In this document: piece after piece, positions 11,743-24,410 of the stretch
Numbering within the stretch: position 1 is the first letter of the stretch
How the letters are laid out: each line of letters starts with the position of its first letter
Position numbers and translations under genes: made by a program
From: Gymnopilus junonius
Taxonomy: Eukaryota > Basidiomycota > Agaricomycetes > Agaricales > Galerinaceae
Assembly: GCA_015501075.1 (NCBI GenBank)
Contig: JADNYJ010000011.1
Coordinates: 468,786 to 532,785 of the forward strand
Direction of reading: 5' to 3'
Length of the DNA stretch: 64,000 nucleotides
The notes under the pieces: model-generated
Database searches by the model: none
What the model saw: only the letters and a program-made list of their open reading frames with translations
Told to the model about the DNA's origin: nothing

Positions 11743-13195
11743 TTTCGATGAGTCTGGTCTAGTCCGGGGCTCGGTTACAGGTTCCGGGCTGGTCCAGATA
11801 GAGGGACTCGAGCAGTCTTGAAGATTCGACTTTTTCTTCCTTGTGTGTTTTCTTTTTCTTTTTCTTCGGGCCAGGGCCCTTTCCCCACTCATTCCGTATA
11901 ATTTGTAAGAACGTATGTATGAATAGAAGAGTCAGGTCAAGCGAACAGCATTCATCAATCATTTGCCCTTGTCTCGTTTTTCCTCTGTTCTACTAATTCG
12001 AAGCAATCGTTCGAATGCCGAACGTCAAAATCCAATTTTCTTGCAGCACTTCATTATCGCTTCCTGTCTCAATATGCATCATCAGGCATTTTCGCCTTGT
12101 ACGACGGGGGGACTTGGAATTGTAAACTCGCGTGTGGCTCGGTATCGAATTGGGAGTTTGAGTTAGTTTGAGTTGTCACCTCGTACTCGCCTACGCCTCG
12201 CCTCAGCGACAAAATTATGTGTAGTTCGTGTTGATGGGCTCCTATGTTATATTAAGTGAACCAAAGCAGCTGAATTTGGGAGCATATATATGAAGTATAT
12301 GTAATCTGAATTCATGCTCAAACTACAAGTACGGAGTAATTCGACATCACATAGCATGGCTGACATGGAGAATGATATATCAGACGACGTCTCTGACGGA
12401 ATTTTCAGCGGGGAATGATGGCATTGTGATACCAGAATTGCCGTCGCTTATAACAATCGCGCTACCATGCAGGTGGTTTTCCCAGAATTGTAACGAGTTC
12501 ATTTTGAACGAATATCTAAAAAGCCTCCAGACTCCGAGAACTAACAGGGTGTCAATCAAAGAAATTTCATCTACACAGCGAGACAACAAGCCCGGTGAAA
12601 TAACCGACAATTGCCACGTTGCATAACGCGCTTCTAAAACAGGTAACTGAACTGCCTAAATTGGGTGCAATGCAAAGTTGAGTATTGTACATCCAAAAGC
12701 TCAATTCGAAAATTACAACATAGTTTAACACTAGCACGGGAACTTTAAACTGTGCTTTTAGGAATTGAACTCCTCTAAATCATGAAGTAGCTATTTGACG
12801 ACAGGTGGAAGCCCATTTATCATTGACGAGGATCGGAATATTTATCATTCATCAAAAAAGCGGTAGTTCTGCTAAATGGTAGGCTGTAATGTCCACGGAT
12901 TCAGCATGGGATTGGAACTCCGGTAGGCGAAAAAGTGCGCCACTTTGCAACTTTCCTGATTAGTAATGAAAACATGACAAAAAGCTTACCAATCTAAGGC
13001 GGTGACTCAGAGATGGTTGGCGCTTAAAAGCCTTTCTGTGCTGAATAAGCCATTACTGCCATATCATCGCTTCATTTCCCGTTTGGTAATACGAGCCGCT
13101 ATAGAACCTATAAAGAGCATGGGGTATATCGTCGAATAGCCAGCAATTTACTTCCTTTTCGTCATTTCAGCACCTGCAAATTGGGAACCACTATC
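11743..13195. other. Long AT-rich intergenic region; nothing recognised
   Basis: Two opposed open frames at 12372-12626 and 12380-12610 overlap almost completely and carry no motif. No tRNA, repeat array or transposon end is visible. The last 100 bases before 13196 are the likely promoter of the glutathione transferase. Confidence 0.5.
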
Positions 13196-14016
13196 ATGAC
13201 AATCATACTCTATGATATTCCTTCTCCATTCCCGAGCAAGGCGTTTTCTGTCAACACTTGGAAGGCGAGGTGTGTATGGATCTAATTTTAATCCAGAATT
13301 ACAAGAACTTGTTCTAAAACATTTAACGCCTCAGATTCGCTCTCAACTACAAGGGGCTCCTGTACAAGACTGAGTGGGTTGAGTTCCCAGATATAGAAGC
13401 AGTCGCAAAAAAACTGGGCATTGAGCACACTGAAAACAAGCCTGGCAGCACCGTTCTCCCATTTTATACTCTCCCAGCGATTTACGATCCGTCTACAAAT
13501 TTATACGTTTCAGAGGCAATGCGGATTGCAGAGTATCTCGACAAGACCTATCCAAACACCCCGCCCTTGTTCCCGAACAACACCATCGCTCTCCAGGCAG
13601 GGTTTAGTGACGCCTTCAGGACCATTGTTCATCCAATATTCCGTTTCGGCATACCCCAGCTGGCTACCAAACTCAACCCTCGCAGTGCCGAATATATTCG
13701 GAAGACTAGGGAGGAATGGCTCGGCATGCCAATGGACAAGATTCTTCCAAAAGGGGAGGAAGCTGATGCAGTATGGAGCGAGGTGAAGGAGGCATGGGAC
13801 AAGGCTGATAAATGGTACGCTAAGAATGGGTGGAAGGGCCGCTTCTTGCTGGGCGAAAAGCCTTGCTTCGCTGACCTTGTCGTCGCGAGCTTTATTATTT
13901 GGGTCAAAACCATTTTTGGGGAGGATGATCAGAAGTGGAAGGATCTTGCTTCATGGAATTGTGGGCGATGGAAAGGGCTCCTTGAAGGATTGGAGGAATA
14001 TACTACCGTCGTCTAG
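13196..14016 (+). CDS. Glutathione S-transferase, fungal etherase-like (GTE-type) class
   Basis: Conjugates or removes glutathione from electrophilic substrates in the cytosol. The etherase-like class is expanded in wood-decay basidiomycetes, where it is linked to detoxifying wood extractives and lignin breakdown products (family knowledge). Two exons, 13196-13269 and 13335-14016, give 251 aa. The N-terminal thioredoxin-fold half starts TIILYDIPSPFPSKAFSVNT and includes the cis-Pro region TLPAIYDPSTN and the glutathione-binding SEAMRIAEYLDKTYP (Ser-Glu of the usual ESxxI pattern). The C-terminal helical half includes GRFLLGEKPCFADLVVASF, matching the conserved N-capping/hydrophobic-staple segment. 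No active-site Cys of the omega class is seen at the usual place. The GST assignment is firm; the subclass is judged from overall resemblance and is less sure. Confidence 0.88.
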
Positions 14017-14794
14017 ACCCTAAACCACGTCTCCCTAGAAGATACGAATTCTAGATATTGCTTTCACTCCATTCTTTTCCCGCTCCTGTATAGATTCGGG
14101 GAAAGGTATTGCTTCAGAGACTACTAAAATCTGGAGATGAAACAAGTCAGGAAATTATAAGAAGGCGTATACCAATAGGTCAAACAATTCAGCTGACATA
14201 CAGGTAAAATCAAGATTGACCGGTACACTGGCCATTGTCCTCCGTACATCCTGTAATGATATTATATGATTTTATGATCAGAAGCTAACAGTAAGGTCGA
14301 AACTGATGTACAAATTATACATCAGGTAACGTTACATATCCGATGCATTACAGAATCATAAGCTCTTCAGCAAGGAATGACGGTATTATGAAAAAACCTG
14401 ACGGTTCGTAGGGTAATGCTCGGTGATAGGTGGATATCTGCTTACACCCTGCCCGACTTGGCATCATAGGAAGGGACATCTCTATTATCATAATATTACC
14501 ATCTTCGAAGCGGGTCAAAGTTATTAGGTGCGCGTGTGGATCACTGCCTCTTTGACCTTTTGAAGTATGCCTTTCAGTTAGTAGTTAGCTTGTTGTAAGC
14601 TGTTGACTCAAATGTCCCTCATGTATAACGCATACACTTTATTTTTCAAAATTTACTAGTGTAGCTTATCGGATGTGCATTGATCACTAAGTAGTAAATA
14701 GTAGAGGGAAACTTGAACATATCTCAAGTTAAAGAGCTGTAGCAGGTATCCTATATCACTTGAAAGTCAGATAGATGGACGTCGCCAATGCTCA
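14017..14794. other. Intergenic, convergent 3' flanks; nothing recognised
   Basis: AT-rich sequence lies between the ends of two convergent genes. There is no open frame of note, repeat or RNA gene. Confidence 0.5.
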
Positions 14795-16313
14795 TCACCC
14801 TCGAGCACTAAGAAAAGTGTCAACGTCCATCTGAATATTCCGTTTTTCCTCGTCACTGTTAGAAGGAAATTCGATCTCTTTGAGTTTTGGGAAAATTTGT
14901 CCAGGATTATTATTTGGGTCCGCCTGTATAACTGACGGCAAATCCACCAATCTCCTGAGGTATTGAAAGGTTAAAATATCAGTTTTCATGCATTTCACAG
15001 ATTCGAGGGCTCGAATAATCCTAATAAAATCTTGAAAGACCACATGCACATTCGAATTGCTAACAGGGTCAGCTCCAGTGAGTTGCAAAACAAGATGTAT
15101 CATTTCCACTCCTTTCAGTGAGTTGGGTAAGTCACTGGATAGCAGTCCCATTATTGTGCTTGGAGGGTGCTCCATGGTATCTTTAATGAAAAATCGAACT
15201 GAAAAGAAGGCAGCGACTTTCCCAAAATTTCCCCTACTTGCAAAAGTGTGGAAATCTTCAGGCTGCTATTCCTTATAATCAGGGTGAGAGCAGTAGGTTT
15301 ATGGTCTCCATGGACTGCCTGAAAATATGAAGAGAGAATTAGGAGAGCGTGATTGATGTTGTCTCGCCTCATAGAATACCTATGTCAGAGGCTGAAAATT
15401 TAAATGTCTGTAGCGCGGGGTGCTAAGCTTTAGGAGCACAGTCTTACAAACTGCTAGGTCAGGTCCATCAAGCTCCATATCTACCACTTCAGCTTCAAGG
15501 TACGTGAGTGACTTCAGTTCTATCTCACTTAAATTCTGTAAAACCTGGATCTTGGGCCGGGAGCGTTGAGGTCCACGCCAGACCTCGCCGTGAGCACCAG
15601 TGTCTTTAAGGAGGACATTCGCGGAAGCACTTCTAGAAACGTCCCCACGTCACGCGTGTACAGGCATTGCCTCATATGGTGAAGCTCGGAAAGCCATGGA
15701 ATTGACTGGGCATGAACAATAGAAAAGTTGGATTCATAAAATTTCAAAAAGGGAGCGTAGTTGTTGAAGATCGGAAAGTTACTCAAGGGGACCTCACGTC
15801 TAAGGATATATCCAACACTCGGAACTTTTTCAACCTTGGAGCAGGTCGCTGGAAAGCGTTCAGTAGCGCCGTAAGGAGGGGGTCTCCATTCTTGAGCATT
15901 CTGAGTCCTGTGCCCCCAATATCAAGAATTTCAATCCTCTCCCAGTTATTTTGCATGAGCTCGGTTAGAAACGATTTAAATGGGTTATTTTTGACAAGGA
16001 CGTTGATCTGGACTTCGGCACGGATATTAGAATTGCCCGATCTCTTCAGAACTTCGTCCCTACAATTTTGTCTCGATGATTTCTGGAGGTAAGCAAGATC
16101 GAATGCGCGACCCCATAGGTATGATGCATCAAGAATGATGTTCCTCCATGGAGAGCAAACATGAGACAAGCAGACGAGCACTGTTAGAGGGTGTTGGGGT
16201 TCATCTCCAGTTTCAGTGGCATGCATATTCATGGCGAGAGCAACGATCGTCAAAATTAGGTCGTGTACCTCGAAGAGACGCGTGACAATCACTGCCGACG
16301 GGTTGGATTGCAT
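14795..16313 (-). pseudogene. F-box-like protein gene interrupted by three or more single-base frame slips
   Basis: The start at 16313 gives a protein with the common basidiomycete F-box pattern: VCLSHVCSPWRNIILDASYLWGR, then Leu-rich segments such as WERIEILDIGG and FQRPAPRLKKFRVLDI. The match continues in a different frame near 15790 (VPLSNFPIFNNYAPFLKF), shifts again near 15555 (to KIQVLQNLSEIELKSLTYLE) and again near 15180 (to DTMEHPPSTIMGLLSSDLPN), ending SARG at 14795. Each of the three shifts would be repaired by one extra base in a short run (GG, CCC and AAA respectively). At least one ordinary intron probably lies between 15440 and 15330. Such proteins usually act as substrate adaptors of SCF ubiquitin ligases. 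It may be a true decaying paralogue in a large family, or an intact gene with sequencing errors. Confidence 0.6.
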
Positions 16314-17771
16314 GTTGAAATGAGGTATGGTACAGAAGGACGAACGAGGATGTTGGCAGTTGCGAATTAGAGAAGGATAATTTCCAGACGGAGCGTATTT
16401 ATGTGTCTACACTGCGGCGTCAAAGTGTATCCCTTCCTGCTGCAAACAACGCCCAAAATGGTTTTGAGAAATCCAAAAAATCGTAAGCTGTATGAACTGC
16501 AAGGAGTGTGTTCTAATAATGCCCACTTACCCACAAGCAAACGTTGCCACATATTTCGTTGCATTTTCTTTTCCATCATTGTTCTGCCTTTTCCTTTATA
16601 GAACAGCGCCCGATGCCGAGAAGCATCTTCGATTCAGGGAAATAGCCTCGTTTGTTGAGATGCACCAAGTTTGGCCATTTTCTTGATATTACGTGTGCGC
16701 AGGATCCGGTCAAGTATGTTTCTTCTACAATAAGACAAGATGAAGGAAACAATAGGGAATGATGATGCACACACAACGAGCATAGCTAATCATTATATTC
16801 CAAAAAGCCATATTCGGACGCATTGGTAAGTATGGAACATCCACTGGACTGGTGAGAGATGTAATGACTGGAAATGGCATGGCCTTGCTTTGGCAAGGCT
16901 GTCCTAAGCCGTACTTCAGTGACGTTTCTATTCCCAAAACGAAAAAAAGAAATTCAGCACGACGACCGGTACTCGGAGTTGCCATGGTTGATCCACAACC
17001 CGTTTTAATTTTTGTAGCGCAACGCTGATAGTGGCTAAACAAAACTCTTGGAAAGACACCAAGCACGCAGCGTCATGATTACTCCATAGTTTCCCCATAG
17101 ATCAAAAGCTTGACGTCCATGCGCCGCGTTGCGCTGAGCTGATGATGCGTAATGACAGATGCGAAGTCGGGCTGTTCGGTTAGATTGACTTCTTATGCAT
17201 TACTCCCGAGTGCTTGAAGGACGGAGAGAAGGAGTCGGAGGAAGGTTCCCCAGAGTACTAGAGTGGTGCGCTGTGGTGCGATTCACAACCCAAATACGTA
17301 AGCCCGATACTAGAACCCAGCGGAGGGTGTTGTGATCCGCGATCATGCCCTGAGAGAGTGGGGTTCCGGTCGGATGGATACACAAAGGCATAAGCGAGGA
17401 CCGCGGGGTAGTCCAAGAGAGGAGAGAGAGAAATGCAGAATTTACTGGTCAAACACAGGCTGCAGGCAGCGGACTGCGAAGATGAGTGTCATACTTAAGC
17501 ACGTTCGCAGAGCACAGACTAAAGAAGAGTGGCGGGCTGCGCAATGCGCAAGTCCTTGGTGATGGTCGAGGATGAAAGTGGCAAGATCCCATACGGAGCA
17601 CATGGGCAGGGCTAAACCAAACACGCGTCAACACGAAAGGGGAGCAGAGCGCAGCCTGGTGCTGTTCTCTCCTGATCCAATTTATAAGTCACCGCGAGCC
17701 CCTGGCCTTGATCCTGCATAAGCTCTGCGGGCGCTGAACCGCACCTTTGTGGGGACGACCACCACGATATA
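16314..17771. other. Intergenic region with scattered short open frames; nothing recognised
   Basis: Several overlapping open frames on both strands lack motifs, consistent codon bias or splice continuity. The last few hundred bases are GC-richer and form the probable promoter of the ubiquitin protease gene. Confidence 0.45.
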
Positions 17772-20700
17772 ATGGCTAAAAGCAAGGCGCCGACACCACA
17801 GGAGATCTACAGGGAGCGGAGACAGCGCGAGGAGAGGGAGAAGACGGCTTACCTGCCTCCTGGGTTGATAAACCATGGGAATACGTGTTTTATGAACTCT
17901 GTTCTTCAGGGGGTGCGTGTTTTTTCTTTTCTTTCTTTCTATTGTGTTCTGTGTGGCATGGCAGGGCAAGTTGACTGTGGGTTATTTTGCGTTGTAGCTG
18001 ATAGCTACCCGTCTTCTCTCTGATCTCGTTCACTTCAACCCTATACCACCGGAGATCCAGCAAGTGGCATCGACACCTATTGTGTCCAGACGATCGCCGC
18101 AGTTGACGAACGGGCATAATCTCGCTGGGGAGTATGAGCAGCCATGGGTGAACACAATGCCGATCGGCGACATGTTCCTCACTGTGATGTACAAGGCTTG
18201 GGACAGCCAGGCCATGAGGAAGAGAGACGTTCTCAGTCCCAAGTGAGCCTTTTTCCCGCTGGCTAGGTTGTGTTAATTCATGGTCATCCCTTAGGTCTAT
18301 ACTTGCTGCCCTTGGTCAGAAATACGACCAATACCTAGACTTTGCGCAGCAGGATGCACATGAATTTCTACGGATACTGTTAGATGCTATGCGGATGGAA
18401 GAGCAGGATGTGAGTCATATATGACCTCGTTTTTTGTCTGATGACCACATGCACCAACCTGCGGATTCATTTCATTTCCGGGGTCTTCTGTGCTTTGTTT
18501 CGTTCTATCTTGACAGAATCTGACATTTGTCCCGATTTCTTATCACAGATCATCAAGAAACGTCAACCCCCACCTCCACACAAGAAACGCAGACGGACGA
18601 CACTAACACCTGCAAACATCCGCCAACACTCTTCTTCCTCCTCCTCCTCCACTGCCACCCAGCCCAACGGCCACGTCCCACATGGCAACCAAGCCGATCA
18701 TTCCAATCCCAATTCCAAAGATCATGATCACCATGAAGAGGACGATGACTTGGCCCTGCTCTCCTTCGCCGATATGATCTTCGGCGGCCAGCTCACCTCC
18801 ATCCTCGTCTGCCAAAAGTGTAAACACGTCTCGCAGACCTATGAGGATTTCAATGATATCAGTCTGAGCATCAAACCTGAGGATTACTTTCCACAAAGTC
18901 GGAAACGCGATCGGTTTAAGAGGATGGTGGGGAAACTGACTACGTTCCCGGGGTCGTCTTCCAATTCCAGTGCTTCCAATTCCAACTCCCATTCACGCTC
19001 GTCGAGACCGACGCAGGTGAAAGACCCACTTATGTATGCTGCGCAACAACTGCGCACTGCGTCAGCGTCAGCTGCTGGTTCTTCCTCCTCCAATCCTACT
19101 GCTACTACAACAACTACTGGAACTACAACTACAACTACTTCCATTTCCGTGGCACCTCCTATTCACACCAACTACATCGTGGAAATGCAGCGCGCGTCGT
19201 CTGTCCCTCCCAGTCCGCGGAAAGAGGAAAAGGAGCTGGCGGACCGGGATTCGAAGGACGAGCCGAGGGTCATTGAGGGGCCAGAAGGAGGAGCTTGGAT
19301 GTGTTAGGCCGCTTGTAGGAGGCGAGGAGGAATCGGCGTCTGGAGGGGAGTCGCCTGAGATCCAGGCGCAGGTGCCTAGTGCTGTTGCTATTATTGCTGC
19401 CACTGCCACTGCGGCTGATGAGAGTGAACGGGAGAAAGATAAGGATAAGGATAAAGAGGACGATGAGGATATGGTGATTGTGGAGAAGGAGAACAGTGAA
19501 CAGTTGAATATGACTGGACCGTTCGAGGAGAAGCATGTCGAGTTCGTCGAGCCCAAGGTGGACAAAGACAAAGACGGGAAGGAGGGCAAGGACGGTAAAG
19601 AGGGCAAGGACAAGAGAGCAAGGACAAGGAGAGCAAGGACAAGGAGAGCAAGGACAAGGAGAGCAAGACAAGAGAGCAAGGACAAGGAGGCAAGGACAAG
19701 GAGCAAGGACAAGGAGAGGCAAGGACAAGGACAAGAAAAGCACCGCTGAAGATGGCTGGGCGAAGCTTGGTCGGAGGATCAGCATGTCCGTCGGGCTGGG
19801 GAGACAGAAAAACGGGGATAAAGAGAAGGAGAAGAGAGGAGAGACCGGGACAGGGACAGGAAGAGTCGGTCGATGGAGCGATCCTCCGGGCTAGGGTTCA
19901 TCAAGGAAGTGGTGAGCGCTGTGCCGGAGGAAATGGTCAAGTCGTTGTCTGCGGGCAACGCGAGTGCTGCTGCCACGCCTTCGAGCTCGCTGACGATGTT
20001 GAGTGAGCTCGGCAGTGGGATTGGAATTGGGAAGAAGAGGGTCGCTTCGGAGGGTGGCGCCTCTTCTCTGCCTTGGGGGTCCAGTTCACCGGCTATTGTC
20101 ACCACCAATGATGCTAGTAGCGGACCCCATAAGTCATTACCTAATCCCAACCCATCCACCGCATCCATCCCCACCTCCATCTCCTCCATCAGCCACCTCA
20201 ACCCCAGCACACCCTCCGCCGCTCTCCAACCCCCTCCTCACCACCACCACCACCTCTTCCCCCACGTCCAGCGCTCCAAGTCGCCGAAACCGCCCAAGCC
20301 AAGCGCCGCGGAGACGGAGTATCTCCGGAGAATCCTGGCGGATGTTTCGAGCAACGCCTCCAGCTCATCCTCCTCCTCGGCAGGCGGGGCGTTTTCGGCG
20401 TTGTTCAGGCCGACGTTGTTGCATAGCCATTCGAGCGGGGCGGTGTTCACGTCGTCTGCGTCTACGACAGCGAACTCGGCCTCTTTTGGGGCGGGGCGGC
20501 TGGTGATTCCTCCGGTGCGAGTGGGGTGAATGGTGTTGGTGGGGGCGGGGATAAAGATAAAGAGAAGGGCAAGGAGAAGGAGAAACTGTCCAGTTCATCC
20601 AGCGCAGCTTCGTGGTTGGGCATGGGCCTGCGGAATTTTACGGGTCTGGAGGAGTGTTTGAGGATGTTCACGGCTGTTGAGGTGCTGGATGGGGAGAATA

Positions 20701-22698
20701 TGGTTGGGTGTCGGCGCTGTTGGAAGATCCAGAATGGGGTGTATAGGTCTCCGTCGGGGATGAAGGAAGAGGAGGATGGAGAGGATTCGGACAGAGAGGA
20801 GAGGGCGAGGAGGAGGAGGGTGAGGGTGAAAGAGAAAAAGACAAAGGCATAGATAAAGGCTCGGAGGAACAAAGGGAGGTGGTCGGTGGCGAGGAGGTTC
20901 CGAGTGGGATTCACTCCTCGGATGCTGCAACTCCCAAGTCGAAGAATAAACCCCGGCCAGCACTTCAAGTCACTGCAGCCCCCATACCGTCTACGTCCAG
21001 CAGCAACAATTCGATTCCAGGAGCGGCGGTGCACATCCCCACTTCTGTTTCGACCCCCACGGTGCCTTTTTTCTCGAACAACACCGACAACATGAGCGAC
21101 GATGTGGATGTTGATACAAGGTCGATATCATCGCTGCCCACTGAACATACTACAGTTGAGGATGGGGTTGATGGCGATGGTGATGTCGTCGTCGTCCCCG
21201 GAGAGAAGCCAGGTCCTGGTGGATTGCCGATCCCGGTTATCGAGACTACAGCTCCTGATACGCCTCCTGCTTGGACGGCCTCTTCAGGCTCTAATGCCGA
21301 GGCGGAATCATCATCGGCAACACAGGCTGAAGCAGAGGCAAACCGTGCATCAGCCTATTCACGTCTGACAGGAGGAAACGACAGTTCTGCCCCAGCACCT
21401 GCAGCACAGTCATCATCTTCATCGTCAAAACCCACCCCATCCTCTGTTCCTGCCCCACATCCTAAACTGACGCAGGCGCTGTATGGGTACACTGCCTCCT
21501 CCTCAGGGTCGCGGGACTCGTTGGTCATCCCATCTATCACTCGTCCTGGCAGATCAAGGACGAATCCAAGATCTTCCTCCACAAGGAAATATTCAGCGTC
21601 GGATGCGACGACGACGGATGAGAATGATAACGAGGACAGCTCGGATGATGATGATAGTGATACATCGGCTGGGACGAGTGTTTCTGCCGACTCTGTGGCT
21701 AGCTTGTCTTCGCGACGCGGTATTCAGAGGGACGGTCCCGTTCCTCAACCGCAGCGCCAGCATCTCAGCACCAGCAGATGGTTAATGGGCACGTACAATC
21801 TCCGCTCGTTGGATCTTCTTCTACCGTTTCCAGTTCTTCTTCCAAACTCCCCCAACAGCAACAGCAAAACAGCAACAGCTACCCACACATCCTTCAACAT
21901 CAACCTCATCATCCACCACAGGAGCCACAACCCCAAGAAACCCTCTTCCAAGCCCAAAGCACCCAAACCCGTCATCATGCGCCCCGCATACAAGCGGTAC
22001 CTCATCTCCATCCCCCCGCCCGTGCTCGTCATCCACCTGAAGCGATTCCAGCAGACGAGCAAGTCGCCGCTGATCTTCTCGCACGGGTTCAAGAAGCTGG
22101 AAGATTACGTGTCGTTCCCCGAGTATTTGGACTTGTCGCCCTTCCTTGCCCCGAAGAAGGAAGATTATGGGCTGGGGAAGAAGGGGCGGGAGAAGGATAA
22201 GGAGAGGAAGGCGGTGAAGAAGGAAGAGAGGTGCATGTATAGGCTCTATGCGGTCGTTGTGCATATTGGGAATATGGTGTGTGTGTGTTTTTTTCTTTTC
22301 GTTGCTTTTTTTTTTCTTTTTAGAGAGTGGCGATTTTTGTGCTTACGCTTCTTATCGTTTTATCTATCCAGCTTGGCGGCCATTACATCGCGTACACTGC
22401 ACTTCCTAATGAACCGCCTGTACGGTCTACATCCACCGCTCCTCCTCCTCCTCCAGTCAATAAAGCCGGGAATCCAACTTCGGCTCCTGGGTCCGACGCC
22501 AACGAAGATAAACGGGTCCCTGCCAATTCCAATCCCAGTGCCAAAACGGACTCAGCACCACTATCACAGGCACCATCGCAGTCCTCCAGACCAGCTGAGC
22601 GGCAATGGGCATATGTCAGCGATACTGTGGTGCGCCTGACGACGCTGGAAGAGGTCCTCCACGCGAAAGCGTACCTCTGCATGTACGAGCGATGCTGA
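17772..22698 (+). CDS. Ubiquitin carboxyl-terminal hydrolase (USP family, USP16/45-like) with several frame breaks
   Basis: Cysteine protease that removes ubiquitin from proteins. Exons 17772-17912, 17998-18242 and 18295-18409 are clean and carry the Cys box (GLINHGNTCFMNSVLQ, catalytic Cys) and QQDAHEFLRILLDAM. Exon 4 opens at 18549. It holds the finger half with one CxxC (LVCQKCKHVSQTYEDF), a very long Ser/Lys/Glu-rich insert, the second zinc pair CRRCW near 20720, and the palm segment PPPVLVIHLKRFQQTS. It ends at 22276 before a donor. The last exon, 22372-22698, gives the His box LGGHYIAYT and the terminal KAYLCMYERC. Inside exon 4 the coding frame changes at least five times: about 19300, within the repeat at 19610-19740, about 19835, about 20510 and about 20820, always in low-complexity purine- or GC-rich tracts. 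All catalytic boxes are intact, so I annotate a gene and flag the breaks. Confidence 0.8.
19610..19735 (+). repeat. Imperfect 15-bp tandem repeat inside the ubiquitin protease insert
   Basis: The unit is close to AAGGACAAGGAGAGC, repeated several times and then decaying into shorter GGACAAGGA pieces. In one frame it encodes KDKES; the other frames give Arg/Thr/Gly-rich strings. Unit lengths vary by one to three bases, so the reading frame is lost across it. Confidence 0.75.
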
Positions 22699-23180
22699 TG
22701 CTGTTTCTATTATCTGATTGCTTTCCGATTTTTATCTTCCTTGTTCTTTTTCTGTATGTTTCCCTTCGTCATCACATCTAGACGGCTCTCCATTACTGCA
22801 CACATTATCGATATCATCGCACATTGCTTTTTATTTTTGCTTTTCTTTATCATCTTTGACATTCCTAGTGGATCGGACGTTTATTCGACTTTACTTTTTT
22901 TTTTTGCTTCCTTCCTATGCATGACCACTTGCTATCCCACTTGCATGCGCATCCCCTTCTGGCGTTCCTAGAAGTGTCGATCCCGTAATTTATCTTTTCT
23001 ATTTGTTGGGCTATATTCGTGGTGGGGTCTTTCGCTGGTCGCTGCCTCTGTTGTGTAACTCTGTCGTTTATACTGTACAGTCGAGTAAGAATACATAGCT
23101 GTGATAAGGTTACAGAGGAAGTTTTTACTGCTAGAGTATTTTCGTTGAGGTCCATGCGGAACATTCATTTACCGAAGTGA
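22699..23180. other. Intergenic, T-rich 3' flank of the protease gene
   Basis: T-rich low-complexity sequence between two convergent genes. The last exon of the minus-strand gene may reach into the right end. No further feature was seen. Confidence 0.4.
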
Positions 23181-24071
23181 ATCCTTAATATCAGTAAGTA
23201 TTGTGCACAATATCAATACTGATCGATGATCATTGCATAGGCCGTCAGTGACATGGGGAATTTCGGACGATATTAAAAGACTCACTTGCCCGTGTCGTTG
23301 TCCATTCCCCCTTCAGCTTCTTTACATTTTCTTCAACCTTCAAGGCCCCGTCCGACTTCGTATCTTCAGCCTCCACAAACCTTGAAATTCTCTTCTCGTT
23401 TCCAGTACTTCTTTCACCTTCGCCTGCACTTTTTGCATTCCCGCTCTCGCTGCCGTCCGAAATGCCAGCTTCTGTATCAATCAAAGCTTCCTCCGAGTCG
23501 TCTCGCTTATCTGCAGCCTGCAATGTCCCCTTTCTATTCTGCATTCTAAGGTGTCGGCATCTCAATTGAGCGCATATATCGAGTCTATGAGGGTGTTTGT
23601 GGACGTACAGGATGTAGGCTCTCCGGCTTGTGGGTAGAAACATCTTTCTCGGGCCAAAGCGGGCTTTTCGGACCATCTAGAGGGACGAGAACTCTCGACG
23701 TCATGGATTTATCTTTGAGGTTCCTGAGCATGATCGGCTTGTAGTTCTCGTCGTATGCTGAGCAAGGGAACTTGTTGGACACGTTGAGGTCAGAGTGCAG
23801 TGTGGGAAGCTGTGGGCCGTGTGTCGGATTCATTCTACCACTAGCTTGCCTACTCCGCAACCGATTAGCTTTGCGTCGTTTCCGAATGCTTCCACGAGAT
23901 TGAAGACCCTCGTCGGCTCGCAGTCTGCGGTTCTGAAGCTGAAGCTCGTTTATCCAAGTTTTGTCCTCTGGGCCGTGTTGATTTGCGTGTTGGGGAGATC
24001 GCCCTTGTTTCAAGGTGCTGTATTCTGAGCCTGGATTGAGCTGGTAGGAGGCGGCGGGAAAGTAATGACAT
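23181..24071 (-). CDS. Unidentified protein with a mitochondrial-presequence-like N-terminus
   Basis: I do not recognise this gene. The middle is well supported. An exon carrying TLHSDLNVSNKFPCSAYDEN and VLVPLDGPKSPLWPEKD ends at KPESLHP before a GTACGT donor. It is followed after an acceptor TGCAG by NRKGTLQAADKRDD, then a Ser/Glu-rich segment ending KKLKGEWTTTRA before a GTGAGT donor (near 23285). A small last exon should follow, near 23220-23180. The start at 24071 gives MSLLSRRLLPAQSRLRIQHL, an Arg/Ser/Leu-rich stretch like a mitochondrial targeting peptide, but it is in another frame from the middle part. An intron of about 55 bases with a CTAAT branch (near 23895-23845) would join them using a weak GTCTTC donor; a lost base is the alternative. 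Both termini of the model are provisional. Confidence 0.5.
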
Positions 24072-24410
24072 CGTTATGGTGAGGTTGGAAGAGAGCGACG
24101 TAGGTTGCTTGTTTGTGAAGTGCGTGTCAGAAAGTTTGGAATCTTTGTCATCGGCGCGTCCCCCAACTTGTTGGGGACTTTTAAAATTGCCAACCGCTGC
24201 GTTCTACAGTAGGCTTGGACATAAACAAACATAAGAGGGATGGCTAGATCAAGGTGATAACGGCGACACTAATATAGCGCTGCTAACTGTAGATCCTATT
24301 AGATGTATTTGGTTAAAGACATGAAGCATTTTCGGATTCTGTTATACTATGCCAAATCCCTGGTATAATATTCAAAATCACCTCCTGAAGGCTCGGCGCC
24401 TGTACCTGTA
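24072..24410. other. Intergenic; nothing recognised
   Basis: Short stretch upstream of two possible genes. No RNA, repeat or coding signal. Confidence 0.4.

Noticed and set aside
19068..19785. Minus-strand frames rich in Leu, Ser and Pro opposite the ubiquitin protease insert
   Set aside because: These are antisense shadows of the Lys/Glu repeat tract and lack motifs.
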